Shown: positions 34,348 through 42,349 of the stretch, in pieces | How positions within the stretch are numbered: the stretch's first letter is position 1 | Layout: the number at the start of each line of letters is the position of its first letter | Assembly: GCF_003001815.1 (NCBI RefSeq) | Contig: NZ_PVMZ01000004.1 | Span: 372,001 to 436,000, forward strand | DNA from: Actinoplanes italicus | GTDB lineage: Bacteria; Actinomycetota; Actinomycetes; Mycobacteriales; Micromonosporaceae | Reading direction: 5' to 3' | DNA length: 64,000 nt | Translations under genes and position numbers: made by a program | The notes under the pieces: model-generated | Told to the model about the DNA's origin: nothing | The model's input: the letters and a program-made list of their open reading frames with translations, nothing else | Database searches by the model: none

Positions 34348-36647
34348 GTGCTGGTGGGCGGAGGGCAGCCGATGCCGAACATCCGGCACAGCCAGGACAA
34401 CGGCTCCCCCTCGTCGTCGTTCGGCGGTGGCGGGGCGGCGACCGCCGGCACGGACACCGGGGTGTCGGTCAGCACCGCCCGCTGCGCGGCCCGGGCCGCC
34501 GCCGTCCACCGAGCGTCGTCCGTGCTCTCCAGAGCCCGCAGCACGTCGGCGACCTCCCGCCGCCCGGCCGAGGGCTGCCCGCCGCCGGCGACGAGCCGGG
34601 CCACCACGAGCTGCCAGTCACCGCGCGGCAGCACATCGACTCCCCGCAGATCGACGGCCCGCACCTCGTCGGCGCCGGGTTCGACGGCGAACAGGCGCAG
34701 CGGCTCGCCCTCGGTGATCGTCGTGCCGGCGGAGGCCCGCAGCAGCACGTGGCCGGCGTCGACGCTGAGGCCGTGGCCGATGTCGGACCAGCCGGTGCCG
34801 GCGGTCTCGCGTTGCAGGACCAGAACGGGTGACTCGTCGAGGTGGCGGGTCATGTGGGTGCTCCTTGGTGTCGTCCGGGCGGGCGTCCACCGGCCCGGGT
34901 CAGGTGGATTGTCAGGCATGGATGCGCACGAAGGGGTCGGCAAGCCGACATCAGCGGCGTGCCGGGCCAGTGCCGCGTACCCCGGCACGGTCGCCAGCAG
35001 CTCGTCGTGGGTGCCGAGGCTGGGACGGGCGCCGTCGAGGAAGAGGATCCGGCGGGCGCGCCGGGTCGAGCTGAACCGGTGTGCCACCACGACGAGCGTG
35101 CCGCCGCGGGCCGCGAAGGCCGTCTCGGCGAGGGCTTCGGCGGCGGGGTCGAGGTGGCAGGTGGCCTCGTCGAGCACGACGATGCCGGCGGGTGACAGGT
35201 AGACGCGGGTGAGGGCGATGAGCTGGCGTTCACCGGCGGACAGCTGATGCGCGGGGGCGGTGATCACGGCGTCCCAGCCGCCGAGGCGGGTCACCACGGG
35301 CGCGAGCCCGGTCGCGGCCGCGGCGGCGGACAGGGTGTGATCGTCGGCGTCGGGGCACAGGTACATGACGTTCTCGCGGACGGTGCCGGCGAACACGTAC
35401 GCCTCCTGCGGGATCAGCGCCACCCGGTGGCGCACGGTGGCGGCCGGCAGTTCGGTGACGGGGATCCCGCCGAGCAGCAGCCGCCCGCTGCCGGGTCGCA
35501 GCATGCCGCTGAACAGGGCGGCCAGTGTGGACTTGCCGATCCCGCTGGCGCCGACGACGGCGAGGTGGTCGCCTTCGGGCACGGTCAGATCCAGGCCCTG
35601 CAGCACCGGGACGGCGTGCTGCCCGTACCCGAAGGTCAGGTTCTCCGCCTCGAGATCGAATCCGGGACCGGCCTCGGCGGTGCCGTCGGCGGCCGGCTCC
35701 GGTGCCGCGCAGGCCAGGTCGAGCCGGCGCAGGACCGCGCGCATCCGTACCGACCAGGAGCCGAGCGTGCCGATCAGGGCGCGGACCGCCGGTGCCAGCG
35801 TGACCACCAGGTAGGTCAGCGCGCCCACCACCTCGCCGACGGTCGCCGCCCCGGTGCGCAGCAGCATCGGTGCGCACACCGCCACCAGGACCACCGGCGC
35901 CTGCGTGCCGATCACGAGGACCACGCTGCGTACCGCGTCGAGGTGCGCGAAGCGCCGGGTGGCGTGGGCCTGCCGGTCGATGGCGGCGCCGACCTCGCCG
36001 GTCACCCGGCTCGTCGCGCCGCAGGCCCGGATGTCACGCACGGCGGCGAGGGCGGCGCCGGCCTGTGCGGCCACCGTCTCGTCGGCGGCGATCAGCTCGT
36101 CCTGCCGCCGGGCCAGCGGGCCCAGCAGCGCGCCGTACAGCAGCCAGGCCAGCAGCAACGGCACGCCGACGAGCCCCGCGATCGCCGGCGCCAGGGCGAG
36201 CAGCCCGGCCGTCGCGGCTACAAGCGCGGTCACCACCTGGCGCAGCGTGCGCAGCAGGGTGCCGACCAGGGTACGTACCGTCTCCACCTGCCGGCCGAGC
36301 TGCGCCACCGCGGCCAGATCGGGCCGGGTCCCGGCCACCGCACGCCGCAGGGTGGCGTCGACCACCGCCCGGACCAGGGCGTCGCGCATCGGTTCGACCG
36401 CGGCCGACAGCCACGGGTAGGTGCGGGCCACCGCGACCGCCCGGACCGCGGCGGCGACGCCAAGCAGGCTCAGCCAGGCCAGGCCGGTCATCGGCTCCTG
36501 GCGCAGGAACCCCCGGTCCAGCGCGGTCGCCACCAGCAGACCGCCGGTGAGCGCCGGCAGCGCCTCGACGGCCGACCAGAGTGTCAGCAGCACGAACGGC
36601 CGTGAGCCGGGCAGGCTCCGCCGCAGCAGCGGCCAGCCGGCGATCAC
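34344..36647 (-). CDS. ABC half-transporter fused in frame to a 169-residue extra domain
   Basis: The frame is open from GTG 36647 to 34344, 767 residues. Residues 1 to ~310 are the membrane domain; ~340-570 the ATPase, with Walker A GASGIGKSTL, signature LSAGERQLIAL and Walker B IVVLDEATCHLD. After a Pro/Arg linker (DNPPDPGRWTPARTTPRSTH) come 169 residues starting MTRHLDESPV, with a beta-rich half and an acidic tail ending in LSWLCRMFGIGCPPPTST. A strong internal start at 34853 suggests this part may also be made alone. It overlaps the other half-transporter by GTGA and corresponds to RamB in ram clusters. Confidence 0.8.
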   Translation of the reverse strand: MIAGWPLLRRSLPGSRPFVLLTLWSAVEALPALTGGLLVATALDRGFLRQEPMTGLAWLSLLGVAAAVRAVAVARTYPWLSAAVEPMRDALVRAVVDATLRRAVAGTRPDLAAVAQLGRQVETVRTLVGTLLRTLRQVVTALVAATAGLLALAPAIAGLVGVPLLLAWLLYGALLGPLARRQDELIAADETVAAQAGAALAAVRDIRACGATSRVTGEVGAAIDRQAHATRRFAHLDAVRSVVLVIGTQAPVVLVAVCAPMLLRTGAATVGEVVGALTYLVVTLAPAVRALIGTLGSWSVRMRAVLRRLDLACAAPEPAADGTAEAGPGFDLEAENLTFGYGQHAVPVLQGLDLTVPEGDHLAVVGASGIGKSTLAALFSGMLRPGSGRLLLGGIPVTELPAATVRHRVALIPQEAYVFAGTVRENVMYLCPDADDHTLSAAAAATGLAPVVTRLGGWDAVITAPAHQLSAGERQLIALTRVYLSPAGIVVLDEATCHLDPAAEALAETAFAARGGTLVVVAHRFSSTRRARRILFLDGARPSLGTHDELLATVPGYAALARHAADVGLPTPSCASMPDNPPDPGRWTPARTTPRSTHMTRHLDESPVLVLQRETAGTGWSDIGHGLSVDAGHVLLRASAGTTITEGEPLRLFAVEPGADEVRAVDLRGVDVLPRGDWQLVVARLVAGGGQPSAGRREVADVLRALESTDDARWTAAARAAQRAVLTDTPVSVPAVAAPPPPNDDEGEPLSWLCRMFGIGCPPPTST
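34851..34866 (-). promoter_or_regulatory. Internal ribosome binding site and ATG inside the ABC fusion gene
   Basis: AAGGAG (34866-34861) is spaced seven bases from ATG 34853. It starts the 169-residue C-terminal part as a free protein. This is far better than chance for an internal methionine and is the reason to consider two products from one frame. Confidence 0.55.
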
Positions 36648-38353
36648 GGCCGTGTCCCGGTGCCGTCGGCGAAGACGGCACGGTACGCGGGGTCGCGCCA
36701 CAGATCCCGGTGCGGCGCGACAGCGCGTACCCGGCCGCCGTCGAGCCAGGCGACCAGGTCGGCCCGGCCGGCGGTGCCGGCCCGGTGGGTGACGACGACC
36801 CGGGTGTCCCCACCCGCGGGGCCGGTGAGCGCCTCGGCGATCTGCGCCTCGGTCACGGCGTCCACGCCCGCGGTGGCGTCGTCCATGACGAGCAGCCGCG
36901 CCTGCTGCGCGAACGCGCGGGCCAGGCCGAGCCGTTGCGCCTCCCCGCCGGACAGGGCGACCTCGGGCAGAGCGGTGGCGTAGCCGTCGGGCAGCCGGTC
37001 GACGAAGTCGTCGATGCGGGCGTAGGCCGCGGCGCGCCGCACGTCGGCGTCCGTCGCGGCGGGCCGTCCGTAGGAGATGGCGTCGGCGACCGTGGCACCG
37101 CACAGGTGCGGGCCGGCGAACGCGTAGGCGGCGGCACCGGTCAAGGCGTCCGGTGGCCGGCCGTCGAGCAGCACGGTTCCCCGGTCGGGGGTGAGAAGCC
37201 CACCGAGGGCGTACGCGAGCGTCGTCTTTCCGGCGCCGTTGCGGCCGACGAGCGCGACGGTGGTGCCGGCGGGGACGTCCAGGTCGACGTCGCGCAGGAT
37301 CGGCCCGCCGTCGTCGCCGAGCACGGTCAGGCCGCGTACGCGTACCTCCCCGGCTCCGGGCGGGAGTGTCTCCGGGCGTCCGGGTGTCGCGGCCACCGGT
37401 CGGGCCAGGACCTCGGCGACCCGGCGGGCGGCCGAGCGGGCGAACGCGATGCCCTGGAACGCCTCGATCTGAGCCACCATGCCGAGGGCGAGGACGACGT
37501 ACGCCGCGGCCGCCAGGAACTGCCCGGCGGTGATCCGTCCGTCGGCCACACCGATCCCGGCGACGGCCAGCACCGCGAGTTCGATGAGCGCGGTGAACAG
37601 GGTGGTCTGCCAGCCGACCCGGCGTTGTGCGGTCCAGCCGGAGTCGCCGGCCGCACGCAGTGCCGGGAGCGGGGCCAGAACGCGTTCGATCTCGCGTCCG
37701 AGCGTTCCGGCGGCGCGGATGGTGCGGGCGCCGGCCAGCGCGTCCCCGAGCCGGCCGCTGATCTCGGCCTGACGGGCCTGATAGCGGGTGAACAGCACCG
37801 ACGTGTCGGTGATGAACCGCCTCAGCACGATCGCCGAGACGGGCACCGCCAGCAGGAACACGGCCGCGCACCGCCAGTCGACAAGCCACAGCGCGGCGAG
37901 CCCGCCGATCGAGGTGAGCACGCCGATCACGGAGCCGGCGGCGGCGACCACCACCGGCGGGGTGCCCGCGGCGCTCACCACGAGGCGGCTGGTCAGGTCA
38001 CCGGTGTCGAAGTGCCAGGCCCCGCGTACGCCCAGCCGGAACGCGTGGTCCAGGAGGCGGCGGCGCAGCGCGCGGGTGCCGCGGGCCACGCAGGCCGCTT
38101 CGGCGACGGTGTTCACCACTCCGGCCACCGCACCGGCGGCCAGGCAGGCCGGCAGGGCGAGGACCGCCCAGGATCCCGTGCGGTGCAGTGCGGCGTCCAC
38201 CGCCACGGCCAACAGGTAGGGCGTGAGCAGGGCGAGCCCGGCGATGGTGAGCTGGGCCAGGGTCAGGGCGGCGGCCCAGCCGGTCATGTCCCGGGTGCAG
38301 CGGATCAGCAGCCGGTCGCCCTCGCGGGCGTAGCGGGCGGGTTCACGGGTCAT
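36644..38353 (-). CDS. ABC half-transporter (membrane domain plus ATPase), RamA-like
   Basis: 569 residues from ATG 38353. About six membrane helices in residues 20-310 are followed by an ATPase with Walker A GRNGAGKTTLAYAL, signature LSGGEAQRLGLARA and a Walker B region LLVMDDATAGVD, where the usual catalytic glutamate is aspartate. That change is common in the weaker site of heterodimeric exporters, so it probably pairs with the following half-transporter to export the lanthipeptide. A hairpin separates it from the precursor gene. Confidence 0.88.
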   Translation of the reverse strand: MTREPARYAREGDRLLIRCTRDMTGWAAALTLAQLTIAGLALLTPYLLAVAVDAALHRTGSWAVLALPACLAAGAVAGVVNTVAEAACVARGTRALRRRLLDHAFRLGVRGAWHFDTGDLTSRLVVSAAGTPPVVVAAAGSVIGVLTSIGGLAALWLVDWRCAAVFLLAVPVSAIVLRRFITDTSVLFTRYQARQAEISGRLGDALAGARTIRAAGTLGREIERVLAPLPALRAAGDSGWTAQRRVGWQTTLFTALIELAVLAVAGIGVADGRITAGQFLAAAAYVVLALGMVAQIEAFQGIAFARSAARRVAEVLARPVAATPGRPETLPPGAGEVRVRGLTVLGDDGGPILRDVDLDVPAGTTVALVGRNGAGKTTLAYALGGLLTPDRGTVLLDGRPPDALTGAAAYAFAGPHLCGATVADAISYGRPAATDADVRRAAAYARIDDFVDRLPDGYATALPEVALSGGEAQRLGLARAFAQQARLLVMDDATAGVDAVTEAQIAEALTGPAGGDTRVVVTHRAGTAGRADLVAWLDGGRVRAVAPHRDLWRDPAYRAVFADGTGTRP

Positions 38354-38386
38354 GGCTGTCGGCCTCCGCGCGGTGGCTACGACGGT

Positions 38387-38423
38387 GGAACGGCCCTCAC
38401 CGGATCGCGGTGAGGGCCGTTCC
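38387..38423 (-). terminator. Perfect 14-bp hairpin five bases after the precursor gene
   Basis: GGAACGGCCCTCAC (38387-38400) pairs without mismatch with GTGAGGGCCGTTCC (38410-38423) around a 9-base loop. It begins five bases after the precursor stop and ahead of the transporter genes. No U-run follows, so partial termination or protection of the upstream message is likely. This would give more precursor than transporter. Confidence 0.7.
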
Positions 38424-38428
38424 CGCCG

Positions 38429-38524
38429 TCACGGGCAGTCGAACGTGGTGATGTAGCTGAAACAGGGCCAGGCCTTGGTCGGCATGGTGTCCTCCATCGC
38501 CTGCAGGTTCAGAATCTTCGCCAT
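38429..38524 (-). CDS. Class III lanthipeptide precursor peptide (31 aa)
   Basis: ATG 38524 is preceded by AAAGGAGGTGA, a near-perfect anti-16S match formed by the last codons and stop of the LanKC gene. The leader starts MAKILNLQAMED and holds the ILNLQ helix motif (residues 4-8) bound by class III synthetases. The core region, from Trp19, reads WPCFSYITTFDCP. Ser23-x2-Thr26-x3-Cys30 fits the labionin motif S-x2-S/T-x3-C. Thr27 and an extra Cys21 are further modifiable sites. The SYITTFDC end is reminiscent of RamS/AmfS. Too short to be found by ordinary gene callers. Confidence 0.88.
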   Translation of the reverse strand: MAKILNLQAMEDTMPTKAWPCFSYITTFDCP

Positions 38525-38529
38525 CGTCG

Positions 38530-41109
38530 TCACCTCCTTTGTGTGCTGGCAGGGGCGGTGGACCGCGGTTCGAGGTACGGCAGGACCGCACCGTCGGACT
38601 CGAACGCGGAGTTCAGGGCGAGCAGGATGCCCGCGGAGCCGGTGGCCAGGTCCGCCGACAGGCGCAGCAGCTGCGTGCCGGGGAAGGCCAGGTGGCCGTG
38701 GTGGGTGCGGGCGTGCCAGGCGAGCCGGCGTACGTGTTCCCGCAGGACGTCCTCGTCGTCGGGGTGGCGCAGCGCGGCCAGCGTGGTGATCAGGCTGGCG
38801 CGGCCGCGGAGCAGTCCGGGCTGGCGCAGCAGCACCACGCGGCTGCCGCGGCGTACACCGTCGACGAGGGCGGACAGTGCCGGGTCGCTGCGGTGCCGCA
38901 GATAGCTCGCGGCCACGATGGCGATCCCGCCGCTGCCGGCGTCGAGGTTGACCAGGTAGCGGCCGCCTTCCACGAGCTGGAAGGTGCCGTTGGGCAGGTG
39001 TTCACCGCGGGCGGCGTCCAGGTGCAGCGCCTGCGCGGCCCGGTCGAGGTAGGAGGTGTCGCCGGTGTCCTCGTACAGGTGCAGCAGGAGCAGCGCCGTG
39101 CCGGTGGAGCCGCGCAGGAGCCCGCCCTGTGCGGGTGGCCGCAGCGGGCCGTGCCCGTCCAGCAGCGCGGTGAGCCCGGCGGTCGCGTGCAGCGCACGGA
39201 TCCGCAGCGCCGTGTCACCGGTCAGCTGGGCGAACCGCAGCAGGGTGAGTGCGATACCGGCCTGCCCGTCGAGCAGTGCGGCGCCGGAGACGTCGGCTTC
39301 CGTGCCGGCGGCGCGGCCGAGGATCTCCAGGGCGTCGTCGGTACGGCCGAGGTCGTGCAGGACGCCGGCCACGCCGTGCAGACCCGTGTAGAGGCCGGCT
39401 CGTGGCCGGGTGGCCCGCCGTGCGGCGTCGGCCAGCCAGTCGACGTGCTCGCCGGGGATCGTCGCGCCGGCCCGGTGCAGGGCGTGCAGGACACCGGCGG
39501 CGCCGTGGGCCAGGCTCAGCCCTCCGTCGGCGAACTGTTCCGGGTCGCCGGGGAAGAGCCGGTCGGAGCGGCCGGGGCTGGCGGTGGCGAGGATGCCGGC
39601 CACAAGTGAGTCGCGGATCGCGGGCCAGTCCGGGTGGTCAGCGGCGAGCAGGTCACCGGCCGTGTCGTACGTGGAGCCGGTGGGTGGCGCGTCCCGGCGC
39701 AGGCGGCGTAGCAGGGTGGTGCCGAAGCCGTCCGGCAGCGGGTAGAGACGTTCCGCGCCACGCACCAGGGTGGCGAGCCGATGCGGCTCCACCTGCGGAT
39801 GTACGTCCAGCGGCAGCAACAGCCACAGCCGGATGCGGTCGAGCAGGTGCCGGTCGGCCGCGCTGCCGGACAGGTGCGCGGGTGGGGTGAACCCGGGTGC
39901 GCCGAGCGCTGGCGGCCGCCGATCGGCGAGGTCGGTGGCCAGTTCGAAGTCGACCAGGACCACCCGGCCGTCCGGGCGCAGCAGCACGTTGCCCGGGTGC
40001 AGGTCGCCGTAGCGCAGACCGCGGGCGTGCACGGCGGCCAGCGCGCGGTCGAGCCGGTCGGCGACGTCGAGGGCCCATGCGGTGTACGAGGCCAGAGCGC
40101 CGGGTTCGGGGTCGGGTTCGACCAGCGGTTGCCGGTGCAGCATGGTGTCGAGCAGGGTGGCGCCCTCGATGTACTCCTCGACCAGGAAGTGGTGTTCCCA
40201 GGCCTGGCGGTATTCGATGAGGCGGGGTACGCAGTCCAGGCCCTGCAGACGCAGCAGCGTGGTGTGTTCGCGGCGCAGCCGGGTGACGGCGTCGTCGCCG
40301 TTGCTGTCGAGTCCGGCGTGCGGGCGGGCCTCACGCAGCACCACCTGCTCGCCGGTACGGGTGTCGCGGGCCAGGTAGACGCCACCGCCGTTGGAGTAGT
40401 GCAGCGCGCTGCTCACCTCGTACGGGAAGTCGCCGTCACCATCGCCGTCGCGCCAGCGCTCGAAGTCCGGGCGCAGCACCTCGGGAACGTCCACCCAGGG
40501 CGGCAGGGTGAAGCTGGTGCCGCGCTGGTCGGGCACGAGGGTGCCGTCGGGTGCCTGCACCGCGGGAACCGGCCGGCCGTCCTCGTCCGGCACGGTGCGG
40601 TCGGCGAATCCGCCCCAGCGCACGAACACGCCGGAGTCGCCGTAGCGCAGGTCGCTGAGGATGTACGACCCTGCGGTGCCGGTCAGCGCCGCCGACAGGG
40701 CGGGCAGGGTCCGGGCCAGCGCCGCCTCGTCCGGCGGGTAGACGGTCAGCAGCTTGCCGCTGCCGCTGCGGTCCGCGTACTTGCCGTTGAGCAGGTGGGC
40801 GACGCGCCGGCTACGCAGCAGCTTGAACGGGATCCGCTCGGCGAGGCAGTGGTCGGTGACGATGTCGCACACCCGGGCCGCGTCCTCCAGCCGGGCCGAC
40901 ACGTGGATCTTCCAGCCCTGCGCCGGAAGCGTGACGTCGAGGGGGCGCAGCGACACCCACAGGCCGTGTTCGCTGCGCCGCCAGCCGGCCGGGGCCGGGC
41001 GGTCGGCTGCCGCGAAGCGCTGTCCGGCGTCGGAGAGCCGATCGGGGTGTTCGAAGAAGTCGGGGTCGGCCAGGCAGTACGGCGCGAGCTGTTGCAGGTT
41101 GACCTTCAT
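38530..41109 (-). CDS. Class III lanthionine synthetase LanKC
   Basis: 859 residues from ATG 41109, behind GGAGG. An N-terminal phospho-Ser/Thr lyase region (about 1-200) and a Ser/Thr kinase (about 225-500) with catalytic loop RYGDLHPGNVLL and DFE in place of DFG are followed by a LanC-like cyclase (about 520-850) without the zinc-binding cysteines, as in RamC and LabKC. The usual ATP-binding lysine position reads VLREARPHAG, with arginine near residue 259. The enzyme phosphorylates and eliminates Ser/Thr, then cyclises with cysteine to lanthionine or labionin. It ends five bases before the precursor gene. Confidence 0.93.
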   Translation of the reverse strand: MKVNLQQLAPYCLADPDFFEHPDRLSDAGQRFAAADRPAPAGWRRSEHGLWVSLRPLDVTLPAQGWKIHVSARLEDAARVCDIVTDHCLAERIPFKLLRSRRVAHLLNGKYADRSGSGKLLTVYPPDEAALARTLPALSAALTGTAGSYILSDLRYGDSGVFVRWGGFADRTVPDEDGRPVPAVQAPDGTLVPDQRGTSFTLPPWVDVPEVLRPDFERWRDGDGDGDFPYEVSSALHYSNGGGVYLARDTRTGEQVVLREARPHAGLDSNGDDAVTRLRREHTTLLRLQGLDCVPRLIEYRQAWEHHFLVEEYIEGATLLDTMLHRQPLVEPDPEPGALASYTAWALDVADRLDRALAAVHARGLRYGDLHPGNVLLRPDGRVVLVDFELATDLADRRPPALGAPGFTPPAHLSGSAADRHLLDRIRLWLLLPLDVHPQVEPHRLATLVRGAERLYPLPDGFGTTLLRRLRRDAPPTGSTYDTAGDLLAADHPDWPAIRDSLVAGILATASPGRSDRLFPGDPEQFADGGLSLAHGAAGVLHALHRAGATIPGEHVDWLADAARRATRPRAGLYTGLHGVAGVLHDLGRTDDALEILGRAAGTEADVSGAALLDGQAGIALTLLRFAQLTGDTALRIRALHATAGLTALLDGHGPLRPPAQGGLLRGSTGTALLLLHLYEDTGDTSYLDRAAQALHLDAARGEHLPNGTFQLVEGGRYLVNLDAGSGGIAIVAASYLRHRSDPALSALVDGVRRGSRVVLLRQPGLLRGRASLITTLAALRHPDDEDVLREHVRRLAWHARTHHGHLAFPGTQLLRLSADLATGSAGILLALNSAFESDGAVLPYLEPRSTAPASTQRR

Positions 41110-41136
41110 GACGGGGAACCTCCGGTGGGCGGGGCG

Positions 41137-42147
41137 TCAGCGGTGGGCGGGCCTGCGGGCTATGCGCGCCCGGTCGTCGTCGCTGCCGTACCGCGTGTCG
41201 ATGCGGCGGGTGGCCTCGGCCCACTGCGTGGCGGTGTGTGCCGGCCCGAGTGCGGCGACCACGAACGGGTCGCGCCAGCGGTCGACGGCGCGCTGCCAGA
41301 CCAGGTCCGGCTCGTCGGTGAACAGGTTGCCGACGGTGCCCTCGTAGATCGCCATGGCCCGTACGGCTCCGTCCGGTTCGATCTGCACGGCCGGGAAATC
41401 GGCGGCGGACCGTACCCGGTCGGGATGCATCTGCAGGATCCGGTTGTCGCTCGTGCTCACCCGCAGGTTGCCGGGCGCCCGGGCGCGCAGTCCGGCCACG
41501 AAGCCGGGATCGATCAGCCTCTTCCGCTGTTCCTCGGTCAGCAGCTCCCGCTCGGCGAAGTCGGCGCGGGAGGCGAGGCCCGCCGGGACGGCCGCTCCGA
41601 AGGAGATGGACCGCAGGTGCGGCAGCCGTGCGCCGAGCAGCTCGCAGGCGTCCGGGATCTCGTCGAAGTTGCTGCGGATCACGGTGTAGTCCACGCCGAA
41701 CGGGACCCGGTCCCCGGCGACCCGATCGAGCAGGTCGAGTGCGTTGAGCGCCCGGTCGAACGATCCCCGGCGTCCGCGGATACCGTCGTGCACGGCGGCG
41801 GTGGCCCCGTCGACGCTGACGATGATCCGGTCGAAGTTCGCGACGGTCTGCCGCGCCAGGGCCTCGTCGAGGGTCCAGCCGCTGGTGTAGAGCAGCCGCT
41901 CGACGCCGGCCTCACCGAGCCGGTGGGCCACCTCGAAGACGCCTTTGACCAGGAGCGGTTCGCCGCCGGAGATGGTCACCGACCGCGGATGCCAGCGAAG
42001 CACCGCCTCGGTGAGCCGCATCAGGTCGGCGGGGCCGAGCTGGCGGGCGAGCCGCCGGCCGGACTCGGAGTAGCAGTGGGAGCAGCGCAGAGGACACGCG
42101 TAGGTGATGTCCCAGATGACGTCCTCGGGTCCTGTCACGCTGTCCAT
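41137..42147 (-). CDS. Radical SAM peptide-modifying enzyme with cysteine-free SPASM-like tail
   Basis: 336 residues from ATG 42147, behind GGAG. The radical SAM cluster motif is Cys18-x3-Cys22-x2-Cys25 (TYACPLRCSHCY), followed by VTISGGEPLL. The C-terminal ~100 residues follow a SPASM-like pattern (VQIEPDGAVRAMAIYEGTVGNL), but the cysteines that would bind auxiliary clusters are absent. It is the first gene of the lanthipeptide operon, 27 bases before LanKC. It probably modifies the precursor by a thioether, carbon-carbon or epimerisation reaction; the product is unknown. ATG 42228 would add 27 residues. Confidence 0.88.
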   Translation of the reverse strand: MDSVTGPEDVIWDITYACPLRCSHCYSESGRRLARQLGPADLMRLTEAVLRWHPRSVTISGGEPLLVKGVFEVAHRLGEAGVERLLYTSGWTLDEALARQTVANFDRIIVSVDGATAAVHDGIRGRRGSFDRALNALDLLDRVAGDRVPFGVDYTVIRSNFDEIPDACELLGARLPHLRSISFGAAVPAGLASRADFAERELLTEEQRKRLIDPGFVAGLRARAPGNLRVSTSDNRILQMHPDRVRSAADFPAVQIEPDGAVRAMAIYEGTVGNLFTDEPDLVWQRAVDRWRDPFVVAALGPAHTATQWAEATRRIDTRYGSDDDRARIARRPAHR

Positions 42148-42243
42148 CAGTTCGGCTCCGCTTCGCTCGGTCGTGCTGTCCGACACGAGAAATGCTGCCG
42201 AAGTGGGAGGCGTTTTCCGTCCGGCCACGTAGTGATTCGCCGG

Positions 42244-42253
42244 GTAGCCCTAC
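42244..42253 (-). promoter_or_regulatory. GTAGCCCTAC dyad in the lanthipeptide operon promoter region
   Basis: The 120 bases between the upstream terminator (42271-42296) and ATG 42147 should hold the operon promoter. GTAGCCCTAC has GTAG/CTAC arms, a possible site for the NarL-type regulator encoded at the operon end. No clear -35/-10 pair could be chosen. Confidence 0.25.
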
Positions 42254-42270
42254 GAGGGGACAGCGGGCCC

Positions 42271-42296
42271 GCGCGTCCGCCTGCAGGGGGACGCGC
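42271..42296 (-). terminator. Near-perfect 26-bp palindrome after the NB-ARC gene
   Basis: GCGCGTCC (42271-42278) and GGACGCGC (42289-42296) pair exactly, and the centre contains CTGCAG. It lies 54 bases past the NB-ARC stop and ahead of the radical SAM gene. It probably ends the regulator transcript, so the lanthipeptide operon would have its own promoter. Confidence 0.6.
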
Positions 42297-42349
42297 AGCC
42301 GGGCTAGTGGAGGTGGGAACAGCCGTCTGGCCGGGCCGGAGCCGGCTCG

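Noticed and set aside
34854..37889. Extension of the second ABC transporter frame upstream of 36647
   Set aside because: The region upstream of 36647 encodes the ATPase of the first half-transporter in another frame. GTG 36647 overlaps its stop by four bases, which fixes the start.
38397..38591. 64-codon minus-strand ORF over the precursor region
   Set aside because: It is in a different frame from the real precursor, has no ribosome site, and runs through both the hairpin and the LanKC end.
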